Part shown: one piece after another, positions 6,270 through 12,523 of the stretch
Position numbering within the stretch: the first letter of the stretch is position 1
How the letters are laid out: each line of letters starts with the position of its first letter
Assembly (NCBI GenBank): GCA_025925615.1
Contig: JAICLN010000059.1
Coordinates: 1 to 14,239 of the forward strand
Reading direction: 5' to 3'
DNA: 14,239 bases
From: Actinomycetospora sp.
Lineage (GTDB): Bacteria; Actinomycetota; Actinomycetes; Mycobacteriales; Pseudonocardiaceae
Program-made: the position numbers and the translations under genes
Notes under the pieces: model-generated
What the model saw: only the letters and a program-made list of their open reading frames with translations
Told to the model about the DNA's origin: nothing
The model's database searches: none

Positions 6270-7121
6270 ATGCGCGTCCGGCGCCTCGTCGTCACGGTGC
6301 TGCTGCCGGTCGCGCTCGCGGGGTGCGGGGCGCCGCCGCCCGTCGCTCCAGCGGCCCCGGCGGGCAGCGTCCGGATCATGACCTGGAACGTCGAGACCGG
6401 TCGCTACGACCCGCCCGACTGGGCCGGGACGATCGCCGCGGCCCGCCCGGACGTCGTGGGGCTGCAGGAGATCTGCGCCGGCGAGGCCGTCGCCCTCGCC
6501 GACCTGCTGCGTCGCGACCACGGACTGCCCTACGTCGCCGTCCCCGGGCCGATCCGGCCGGTCGGGGCCGAGGACGCCGAGCCGGTCAACGCCGAGCTGC
6601 GCGGACCGTGTCACGACGGCGCCGTGGTGACCTACGGGCTGGCGGTGCTCACGCTGCTGCCGGTGACCTCGGCGAGCACGGTCCTCTACGCCCCGGACCA
6701 CCGCGACGAGCAGCGCGGCTACCAGCGGGTGACGGTGCGCGGCCCGGACGGGGGCGCGCTCACGGTGTACGACACGCACCTCGGGCTCGCGGGCGTGGCG
6801 GCCGCCCAGATCCGGGACGTCGCGGGGCGGGCCGGCGACGAGCCCGGACCGACCGTCGTCCTCGGCGACCTGAACGTGGGGGAGGACCAGCCGGCCCTCC
6901 TGGCCCCGCTGCGCGACCGCTTCGCCGAGGTCGACCCGGACCGGCGTCTCCCCACCTTCGAGAACGACCCCGGGGACCCGGACCGGCTGCCCCAGGACAA
7001 GATCGACTACCTCTTCTTCCGGGGTCAGGAGTCCGTCGACCCGCCGACGGTGCCGTGGGCTCCGGCGTCGGACCACCGTCCGCTGATCGGGACGCTGCGC
7101 GCCCGCCCGGCGTCGCGTTGA
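6270..7121 (+). CDS. Endonuclease/exonuclease/phosphatase-family lipoprotein
   Basis: The 283-aa product begins with a lipoprotein signal: a short basic N-region, a hydrophobic core and the lipobox LAGC with Cys19. It should therefore be anchored on the outer face of the membrane. The rest is an EEP domain (PF03372) with all usual active-site motifs: TWN (N40), LQE (E67), DTH (H170), GDLN (D200, N202), KIDY (D246) and SDHRP (D268, H269). This fold covers metal-dependent phosphodiesterases such as extracellular nucleases and sphingomyelinase-like enzymes. An extracytoplasmic nuclease or lipid phosphodiesterase are both possible. The start at 6270 is chosen because it places the signal peptide at the N-terminus; its ribosome binding site is weak. 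It follows the CDP-alcohol phosphatidyltransferase by 85 bp on the same strand. Confidence 0.88.
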   Translation: MRVRRLVVTVLLPVALAGCGAPPPVAPAAPAGSVRIMTWNVETGRYDPPDWAGTIAAARPDVVGLQEICAGEAVALADLLRRDHGLPYVAVPGPIRPVGAEDAEPVNAELRGPCHDGAVVTYGLAVLTLLPVTSASTVLYAPDHRDEQRGYQRVTVRGPDGGALTVYDTHLGLAGVAAAQIRDVAGRAGDEPGPTVVLGDLNVGEDQPALLAPLRDRFAEVDPDRRLPTFENDPGDPDRLPQDKIDYLFFRGQESVDPPTVPWAPASDHRPLIGTLRARPASR

Positions 7122-7147
7122 CGCTCCCGGGTGACGCACGCCATATT

Positions 7148-7168
7148 CGAGAGGACTCCCACCTCTCG
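7148..7168. promoter_or_regulatory. Short hairpin between lipoprotein and esterase genes
   Basis: CGAGAGG (7148-7154) and CCTCTCG (7162-7168) form a perfect 7-bp stem around a 7-nt loop. It lies 27 nt after the lipoprotein stop and 55 nt before the esterase start. It may be a weak terminator or an operator next to the AT-rich CATATT at 7142-7147, a possible -10 for the esterase gene. The evidence is the pairing alone. Confidence 0.3.
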
Positions 7169-7222
7169 CCCCGCCGGTGGCTCTTCGTGCCGCCGACTCG
7201 TCCCGCTCGACGAGGAGCCCGC

Positions 7223-8311
7223 ATGAGCGTTGACCCGACGATCGCCCATGTCCCGCACGGTCGCCTCGGCGATCCCTCGATGACCCTCGGGACCGACCCC
7301 CGGGCCGACCCGCGGATGCTCGCGGTGTTCGAGGGCTTCGGCCTGCTGGGCCACGCGGACCCGGCCCCGATGGGACGGGACGCCGGTCGGGAGTCGCTGC
7401 TGGGCTTCGTCGACGCCGCGGAGGAGGCCTTCGAGGGCCTGTTCACCGCCCTGTCCGCGTCGTGGACTCCGATGACCGGGATCACCCGCGAGACCCGCAC
7501 GATCGCCGGCGCCGACGGCGGCGAGATCAGCCTGTCCGTCCACCGTCCCGCCGGCCACGACGGACCGCTGCCACTGATCTACCAGGTCCACGGCGGCGGC
7601 ATGGTGATGCTCGCGTCCACCGGGGCGCTCTACCAGCGCTGGCGAGACGAGCTGGCCGGCGGCGGGGCGGTGGTCGTCGGTGTCGAGTACCGCAACGGCG
7701 GCGGCGCGCTGGGGCCCCACCCGTTCCCCGCCGGGCTCGACGACTGCGTCGCGGGGCTGGGCTGGGTGCACGAGCACCTCACGGAGCTGGGCGGGACCCA
7801 CATCGTGCTCACCGGTGACTCCGGCGGCGCGAACCTCGTCCTGGGCCTGGCCATCCGGGCCGGGCGGGAGGGCTGGCTCGGGCGCATCGCCGGGGTCTAC
7901 GCCCAGTGCCCCTACATCCTGGGCACATGGGACCGGCCGGCGTCGGACCTGCACTCGTTGCGGGAGAACGACGCGTACTGGCTCAACCGGGAGCTGTTCC
8001 CGTTGCTCGCGGAGGTCTACGACCCCGGCGCCGCCCACGCGGACGAGGCGACGTGCTGGCCCGCCCGCGCGACCGTCGACGACGTGCGCGGGCTCCCGCC
8101 GCACGTGATCTCGTGCAACGAGCTCGACCCGCTGCGCGACGAGGGCATCGCCTATCACCGGCTGCTCCTGCAGGCCGGCGTCTCCTCGATCGGGCAGGTC
8201 AACCTCGGGCTCTGCCACGTCGGCCAGCTCCTGTTCCGAGAGGCCATGCCGGACGTCTACGCGCACGCCGTCGACGACGTGGTGTCCTTCGCCCGTCGCG
8301 TCGGGTCCTGA
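7223..8311 (+). CDS. Alpha/beta-hydrolase fold-3 (HSL family) esterase
   Basis: This is a 362-aa carboxylesterase of the hormone-sensitive-lipase type (PF07859). The oxyanion-hole motif HGGGM is at 123-127, the nucleophile elbow GDSGGAN at 198-204 with catalytic Ser200, the acid in ELDPLRDEG (Asp302) and the base in GLCHVG (His332). The elbow has GDSGG where most family members have GDSAG. An N-terminal cap of about 110 residues precedes the first strand, and no signal peptide is present, so it is cytoplasmic. It would hydrolyse short acyl esters or lactones; the natural substrate is not evident. The ATG at 7223 has a good ribosome binding site (GAGGAG, 6 nt upstream). Neighbouring genes give no pathway context. 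Confidence 0.9.
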   Translation: MSVDPTIAHVPHGRLGDPSMTLGTDPRADPRMLAVFEGFGLLGHADPAPMGRDAGRESLLGFVDAAEEAFEGLFTALSASWTPMTGITRETRTIAGADGGEISLSVHRPAGHDGPLPLIYQVHGGGMVMLASTGALYQRWRDELAGGGAVVVGVEYRNGGGALGPHPFPAGLDDCVAGLGWVHEHLTELGGTHIVLTGDSGGANLVLGLAIRAGREGWLGRIAGVYAQCPYILGTWDRPASDLHSLRENDAYWLNRELFPLLAEVYDPGAAHADEATCWPARATVDDVRGLPPHVISCNELDPLRDEGIAYHRLLLQAGVSSIGQVNLGLCHVGQLLFREAMPDVYAHAVDDVVSFARRVGS

Positions 8312-8386
8312 CCCGAACCGGAGCGGGCCGGCGGACGAACACGACGACCGGGGCTGATCTCGGAACGCGTGTTCAGGGAGAGTGCC

Positions 8387-8560
8387 GTGGAGCCCGAGCA
8401 GGAGAGTCTGACCTTCGTGGTCGTCGCGACCGGCGTGCTGGTCCTGAACGCGCCCACCGCGCTGCAGGTGATCTGGTTGCTGGCGCTGGCAGGGTTCCTG
8501 GTCGCGGCCGGCCGGCTCCGTGACCGGCCGGCCTCGGTCGATCCGCAGAATGTCGGGTAG
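8387..8560 (+). CDS. Small membrane protein, hypothetical
   Basis: A 57-aa open frame encodes a short acidic N-terminus (MEPEQESL), about 35 hydrophobic residues that could form one long or two short membrane helices, and a charged tail (GRLRDRPASVDPQNVG). The GTG at 8387 is chosen because AGGGAGA lies about 6 nt upstream; a GTG at 8369 in the same frame has no such site. It lies 75 bp after the esterase stop on the same strand and is convergent with the deacetylase gene. No family is recognised. Confidence 0.6.
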   Translation: MEPEQESLTFVVVATGVLVLNAPTALQVIWLLALAGFLVAAGRLRDRPASVDPQNVG

Positions 8561-8605
8561 CCCGCTCTCCGCTGACGCGCGGGACGTGGAGCTCCTCCCC
8601 GGGGT

Positions 8606-9469
8606 TCAGGTCGGGAAGACGAAGGAATAGCCCTGGGCGCGCAGCCACGGGAGCAGCTGGGCGACCGCACTGACCGTCTGGTCCCGCGGCCCGCCGCCGT
8701 CGTGGAAGAGGATGATCGCGCCGGGATGCACCTGGCGTTTCACGGAGGCGACGATCGCGGCGGAGCCCGGCCGGGTCCAGTCGCGCGTGTCGACCGTCCA
8801 CCCGAGCGGCTGCATGCAGTTCTGCGCGGAGAGCCGCAGCATCGTCGGGGTCCAGTTCCCCCCGGGAGCCCGGAAGTAGTCGACGTCGGCGCCACCGGCG
8901 GCCGCCACGAGGACGTCGCGGCTCACACGCAGCTGCTGGTCCATCACCCGCGGGGTGTGGGTGCCGAGGCCCTCGTCGTGGGTGATCGTGTGGTTGCAGA
9001 GCCGGTGACCCGCCGCGACCACGCGGCGCACGAGGGCCGGCTGCGCCCGCGCCTGACCGCCGATCTGGCAGAAGGTCGCCGTGGCGTGGTTCTGCGCGAG
9101 CAGCCGGAGGATCTGCGGCGTGTACCGCCCGTCCGGTCCGTCGTCGAAGGTCAACGAGACGACCTTGCCGTGGGCCCGGGCGACCGAGAGCAGCGTGGGG
9201 TCCGCCCGGGGCGGAGCGGCGACGGGGGCAGCAGCGTCGACCGCGGTCACGCTCGGGACCGCGATCACGGGCCCGGCGGCCAGCGCCGTCGCCGGACCCT
9301 CGTCGAGCAGGACGACCGCGGTGACGCCGACGAACAGCCCGACGACGGCCAGCAGGCCGGCCCAGCGGTACACGTACGGCGGGCGCAACACCCGTCGCCG
9401 GGTCTCGCGCTGTCGCTCAGCGCGGTCGCCACTCCAGTCCCATCCGCCCCACGAGGTCACAAGCGTCAC
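8606..9469 (-). CDS. Membrane-anchored polysaccharide deacetylase (NodB / CE4 family)
   Basis: The protein has 287 aa. A basic N-terminal segment of about 36 residues is followed by one membrane helix (37-55), an Ala/Pro-rich linker to about 97 and a NodB domain (PF01522) to the end. Motif 1 is TFDDGPD (D109, D110), motif 2 HTITHDE (metal ligands H160 and H164), motif 3 FRAPGGNWT (R200), motif 4 DTRDW (230-231) and motif 5 ILFHDGGG (H256). All catalytic elements are present. The topology places the domain outside the membrane, where it could remove N-acetyl groups from peptidoglycan or another amino-sugar polymer. The GTG start at 9469 lacks a ribosome binding site; a GTG at 9460 in the same frame is also possible, with a TACCGT -10-like hexamer just upstream. 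It is convergent with the 57-aa membrane-protein gene. Confidence 0.9.
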   Translation of the reverse strand: MTLVTSWGGWDWSGDRAERQRETRRRVLRPPYVYRWAGLLAVVGLFVGVTAVVLLDEGPATALAAGPVIAVPSVTAVDAAAPVAAPPRADPTLLSVARAHGKVVSLTFDDGPDGRYTPQILRLLAQNHATATFCQIGGQARAQPALVRRVVAAGHRLCNHTITHDEGLGTHTPRVMDQQLRVSRDVLVAAAGGADVDYFRAPGGNWTPTMLRLSAQNCMQPLGWTVDTRDWTRPGSAAIVASVKRQVHPGAIILFHDGGGPRDQTVSAVAQLLPWLRAQGYSFVFPT

Positions 9470-9542
9470 ACGGTAGGGCGACCGACGTCGGCGGCATAGC
9501 GACTCGCCGAAGTCGCCGGGGGGAGAGGCGGAGGGTCGGCCG

Positions 9543-9746
9543 TCAGCCGGAGGTGGCGGCGTCGTCCCGCGGTGCGGCGGGCGACCCGGACGCCCAGCAC
9601 CCGTCGGGTCCGGCGGGTGGCCGGAAGTCGGTGATCGCCTCCCGCCAGTCGACCCGGAGGGATTCCGACGAGCGTTCCGTCGTCCCCCGGCGCGGCCGCG
9701 GCAACGACGGGGCGGCGGGTGCGGTCGGGTGCACGGTGAGTGCCAT
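9543..9746 (-). CDS. Small hypothetical protein
   Basis: A 67-aa open frame starts at ATG 9746 with GAGGA about 8 nt upstream, which is a good ribosome binding site here. The first 30 residues are Pro/Arg/Ser-rich and look disordered; the middle (SLRVDWREAITDFRPPAGPD) looks like folded protein, and a short disordered tail follows. It lies 73 bp upstream of the deacetylase on the same strand. No family is recognised and chance ORFs are common at this GC content, so conservation would be needed to confirm it. Confidence 0.42.
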   Translation of the reverse strand: MALTVHPTAPAAPSLPRPRRGTTERSSESLRVDWREAITDFRPPAGPDGCWASGSPAAPRDDAATSG

Positions 9747-10016
9747 GGGGCCGTCCTCGAGCGTCCTGCACGAGTCAGACGGCCACCGACTGGACCGCCG
9801 ACAGGAGCGGAGAGTGTGTTAACTCCAGGTGATCAGACTGTCCACGGCCCGTCAACCGCCGGGAGGGGGGCAGGGGGCGTCCCGCCGCGCCGTAGCCGCC
9901 GGCGCCGGGCTGGTCGGCCGGCGGGGCCGGCCAGTCCCGGACGTCGACGAGCCCGGGCGGCACGAGGACGAACCCCTCGAGCAGACCGTGATCAGACCAC
10001 GCGACCGCCTCGCGTC
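9747..10016. other. Gene-poor interval with repeated TGATCA sites and a possible coding remnant
   Basis: No complete gene is supported from 9747 to 10151. The 10-mer GTGATCAGAC occurs at 9829-9838 and again at 9988-9997. TGATCA also occurs at 10019 and 10076 in the adjoining palindrome, making four copies within about 250 bp. On the minus strand, about 9850-10000 reads as unusually protein-like (DHGLLEGFVLVPPGLVDVRD) with nearly all third positions G or C. It has no convincing start or ribosome binding site, so a decayed gene fragment is possible. GTTAAC at 9818-9823 is an AT-rich patch that may belong to a promoter. Confidence 0.45.
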
Positions 10017-10083
10017 CATGATCAGCAGGCCTGGGTGGTTCCGGCCGGAGCGTCGGGGCAGCGACCCAGTCCTGTTGATCATG
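10017..10083. repeat. 67-bp imperfect palindrome (repeat element or large hairpin)
   Basis: Bases 10017-10036 pair with 10064-10083: 18 Watson-Crick pairs, one G-T wobble (10025/10075) and one mismatch (10030/10070). The outer arm begins CATGATCAGCAGG and the far side ends CCTGTTGATCATG. The 27-nt centre contains CCGGCCGG. It lies in a gene-free interval 68 bp upstream of the DUF302 gene and carries no T-tract. The wobble and the scale suggest a structured palindromic repeat rather than a simple operator. Confidence 0.75.
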
Positions 10084-10151
10084 CCGGGGGCTCGCGGCGA
10101 GGCGGTTGTGCCGCACCCTGGGTGGATGCACACGTCACAGCGGAGGATCCG

Positions 10152-10544
10152 GTGAGCGACGACGTCGTGGAACTGCGCAGCGACCGCGGGTTCGACGAGA
10201 CCCGGCAACGGCTCGAGGACGCCCTGAGCAGCCGCGGCCTCGAGGTCTTCGTGCGCATCGACCACCGGGCGAACGCCGTCGCCGCCGGGCTGGAGATGCC
10301 GCCGGCCACCGTCGTCGTGTTCGGCGCGGCCCGCGTCGGGACCCCGCTGATGCTCGATGCGCCCCGCCTCGCCCTGGACCTCCCGCTGCGGATCCTGGTC
10401 CGCGCCGAGGACGACGGGGCCGTGGTCGCCTTCCACGACCCGACGGGCCTGGTCACCGACGCCGGGCTCCCGCCCGAGCGCGGCCGGGAGCTGCAGGCGG
10501 TGGCCGTCATCGCCGCCGTGGCGGCGGGTCAGCCGCTTCCCTGA
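10152..10544 (+). CDS. DUF302 family protein
   Basis: A 130-aa protein spans the whole DUF302 domain (PF03625). The conserved core reads VRIDHRANAVAAGLEMPPATV (34-54), then FGAARVGTPLM (57-67) and LALDLPLRILV (73-83), ending in a FHDPTGL strand. The family is small, soluble and of unknown biochemical function; some members occur with redox or metal-related genes. The GTG start at 10152 has GGAGG about 6 nt upstream, which fixes the start. No signal peptide is visible. It is followed after 52 bp on the same strand by the hexad/cysteine repeat gene, so the two are probably co-transcribed. Confidence 0.9.
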   Translation: MSDDVVELRSDRGFDETRQRLEDALSSRGLEVFVRIDHRANAVAAGLEMPPATVVVFGAARVGTPLMLDAPRLALDLPLRILVRAEDDGAVVAFHDPTGLVTDAGLPPERGRELQAVAVIAAVAAGQPLP

Positions 10545-10596
10545 GGAGCGCCGCGGGCCCACGATGTCCTCGCGGCAGAACGAAAGGACCCCGACC

Positions 10597-11031
10597 ATGG
10601 CGCCCGACCTCTCGATCGCGCACTCCGAGCCCGAGCCCGACGACGAGGCGGCCGACGAGGGCATCGCCGTCGCCGGCAGCCTTGCGACGTCCGAGAGCAT
10701 CGCCGTCGCGGGCAGCGTCGGGACGGCCGGGAGCATCGCGGTGGCCGGCAGCGTCGCCACCGCCGGCAGCGTCGCCGTCGCCGGGAGCGTGGCGACCGCC
10801 GGCAGTGCCGGGGTGGGCGGGAGCGTCGCCACCGCCGGCAGCGCCGCGATCCTCGGCAGCGTCCTCACGCTGGTCGGCGTCGGGCTCCGCCGGTGCCTCG
10901 CGACGCTGGCCTGCGTGGGCTGCGACCGGTGCGTCGGCTGCATCGCGTGCGTCGACTGCGTGGACTGCGTCGGGTGCATCGGCTGCGTGGGGCTGCGCGG
11001 CGCGGTCGGTCAGCGGGGTGTCCGCGCGTAG
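10597..11031 (+). CDS. Hexad-repeat, cysteine-every-third-residue protein of unknown function
   Basis: The 144-aa product has three parts. Residues 1-22 are acidic (SEPEPDDEAADEG). Residues 23-92 are hexads of the form G-S-[VIL]-[AG]-x-A; GS (ES once) falls at 27, 33, 39, 45, 51, 57, 63, 69, 75, 81 and 87 without a break in register. A hydrophobic, basic bridge (about 83-99) leads to Cys100 and then Cys at 106, 109, 112, 115, 118, 121, 124, 127 and 130, mostly C-[VI]-[GDA]. The tail GLRGAVGQRGVRA is basic. Synonymous codons vary between repeats while the residues are kept, which argues for selection on protein. The hexads could form a beta-solenoid, and the cysteines a metal-binding or cross-linked stack; both are inference. 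ATG 10597 is preferred over ATG 10564 because AAAGGA lies 8 nt upstream. I cannot name a family. Confidence 0.8.
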   Translation: MAPDLSIAHSEPEPDDEAADEGIAVAGSLATSESIAVAGSVGTAGSIAVAGSVATAGSVAVAGSVATAGSAGVGGSVATAGSAAILGSVLTLVGVGLRRCLATLACVGCDRCVGCIACVDCVDCVGCIGCVGLRGAVGQRGVRA

Positions 11032-11046
11032 CCCGGGGGCGGCGGC

Positions 11047-12300
11047 TCAGAGGTGGCTGACGTTGAGCGGGTCGGTGTGTCGGCGCAGCGCGACCATGGT
11101 GATGGCCGCGACGACGATCGTGACCACGGCGAGGACGGCCAGCGCCGGCTGGAGCCCGCCGACCCCGACGCCGAGGGCGGCGATGACCAGCGGCGAGAGG
11201 AACTCGCCGATGAACAGCGTCCCGGTCCACAGCCCGGTGCCACGCCCCCGCTGCTCGAAGCTGAGCCGGTTCACCGCCCACGTCAGCATGGTCGGCAGCA
11301 GCATGCCGGTCCCGAAGCCGGTGATGACGGCGCCGACGGTGATCAGCGGGATCGAGGAGCCGGCGAACACGAGCAGGAGCCCGACCGCGGCGAGCGCGAA
11401 CTCGATGGGGAGCAGGACCCGTGGTGAGCTCCCCGCGACGCGGCTGAAGACGATCGCGCCGGCGGCCGTGGCCAGCGACATGATCGCGCTGACGAGCCCG
11501 ATGGTGGCCGTCGAGGTGACCCCGACGCCGTTCAGGACGAAGGAGAGCTCGACGATCAGGGCGTAGAACACGACGCCGCCGAACAGCGTGACGATGCAGG
11601 GGGCGGCGAGCCGGCGCCACGGGATCGAGGGCAGCGGCCGGGCGACGGTGGTGTCGCGGCCGGTCGGCTGCCAGATCAGGCGGGCCATGGGCACCACGAG
11701 CAGGACGGCGATCAGGTAGAGCCAGAACGGGGTACGCCACCCCGCGGCGCCGAGGGCCCCGCCGACGCCGAGGAACACCGTCGCGGACAGGGCGGTGACC
11801 AGCGTCTGCAGGCCCAGGTAGCGGCTGCGCTTCTCGCCGGACCAGTAGTCGCCGATCAGGGTGGTCGCCGAGGTCATGATCGCGGCCTCGCACAGCCCGA
11901 CGAGCACCCGGCTACCGAGGATCGCGGGCAGCGAGGCCAGGTAGAGCGGCGCCGTGCCGAAGATCGAGTAGGCGACGAGCGCGACGAGCAGCAGCCGCTT
12001 GCGGTCGAAGCGGTCGGCGATCAGGCCGGCGAACGGCGCCCCCAGCCCGACGATCAGCGCGGGCACGGTGAGCACGATCGGCACCAGGACGGCGGCGCCG
12101 GGTACGGCGGCGAACTCGGCCTGCATCTGGGGCAGGACCGGGGCGATGAGCACCGCCCCGAGCACCGACATGCAGCTGGCGGCGAGCAGCAGGACCAGCT
12201 GCGGGATGCCCGCGGCGTGGCCGGTGGCGGGGTCGACGGTCGTGTCGGCGCCCGCGGGGAGGACGCTGCGCGGCGGGGGCGTGGTGGGGCTGGTGGACAT
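11047..12300 (-). CDS. MFS transporter
   Basis: The 417-aa protein has about twelve membrane helices and a 30-residue cytoplasmic N-terminus. The major facilitator motif A occurs in the loop between helices 2 and 3 as GLIADRFDRKRLL (about 92-104). A longer hydrophilic loop near the middle (IWQPTGRDTTVARPLPSIPW) separates the two six-helix halves. It is probably a proton-coupled exporter or importer of a small organic molecule. The ATG at 12300 is the first plausible start; an AAGGG lies about 12 nt upstream, longer than ideal. The 223-bp leader up to the LysR stop carries a 46-bp block also found upstream of the cyclase gene, so this transporter is probably under LysR control. It is convergent with the hexad/cysteine gene, with only 15 bp between the stops. 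Confidence 0.92.
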   Translation of the reverse strand: MSTSPTTPPPRSVLPAGADTTVDPATGHAAGIPQLVLLLAASCMSVLGAVLIAPVLPQMQAEFAAVPGAAVLVPIVLTVPALIVGLGAPFAGLIADRFDRKRLLLVALVAYSIFGTAPLYLASLPAILGSRVLVGLCEAAIMTSATTLIGDYWSGEKRSRYLGLQTLVTALSATVFLGVGGALGAAGWRTPFWLYLIAVLLVVPMARLIWQPTGRDTTVARPLPSIPWRRLAAPCIVTLFGGVVFYALIVELSFVLNGVGVTSTATIGLVSAIMSLATAAGAIVFSRVAGSSPRVLLPIEFALAAVGLLLVFAGSSIPLITVGAVITGFGTGMLLPTMLTWAVNRLSFEQRGRGTGLWTGTLFIGEFLSPLVIAALGVGVGGLQPALAVLAVVTIVVAAITMVALRRHTDPLNVSHL

Positions 12301-12402
12301 ATGGCGGCGGTGCCCTTCGGGACAGGTGCCGGCGCTCCGGTGACGTCGGGAGGGGCCGGGGGCTCGGGTGTCGCAGGCCACGGTGACCGTGGTCGTGCCC
12401 AC

Positions 12403-12448
12403 CCAGGAAGACGAAAGCCCCGATGCCCGGTATCGGGTCCGCCGATGA
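12403..12448 (-). promoter_or_regulatory. Conserved 46-bp block upstream of the MFS gene, candidate LysR operator
   Basis: Read on the minus strand, the block runs TCATCGG, 8 nt, ATACC, 2 nt, GCATCGG, then TTCGT and TTCC at fixed spacing. It matches 34 of 46 positions with 13479-13524 without gaps. CATCGG occurs twice, 22 bp apart, which places both on one face of the helix. The centre, GATACCGGGCATC, is an imperfect 13-bp palindrome. The block lies about 105 bp upstream of the MFS start. Confidence 0.6.
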
Positions 12449-12523
12449 CCCGGCTCCCGGAGCCGGCCCCAGGCGAGAGACACACTCCGAGCCGGAGGCG
12501 CCGGGCACGGGGGACCGGGCGGG

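Noticed and set aside
10660..10870. Bactofilin (polymer-forming cytoskeletal) domain in the hexad region
   Set aside because: The period is reminiscent of a beta-helix, but the conserved bactofilin core residues and flanking sequence are absent.
9852..10979. Minus-strand open frame with many LPATATLPAVA-like repeats
   Set aside because: It is antisense to the DUF302 and hexad/cysteine genes. Its repeats mirror the plus-strand hexads, and the plus-strand frame has the ribosome binding sites and the G/C-biased third positions.
10900..10995. Ferredoxin-type 4Fe-4S site in the Cys-rich tail
   Set aside because: CxxCxxC is present many times, but the CxxxCP part of a ferredoxin site is missing and there is no ferredoxin fold around it. 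A metal site is possible but this specific call is not supported.
10106..11566. Plus-strand 486-aa frame over the DUF302, hexad and MFS genes
   Set aside because: It overlaps three better supported genes on both strands, and its Ser/Pro/Ala/Arg composition is shadow-like.
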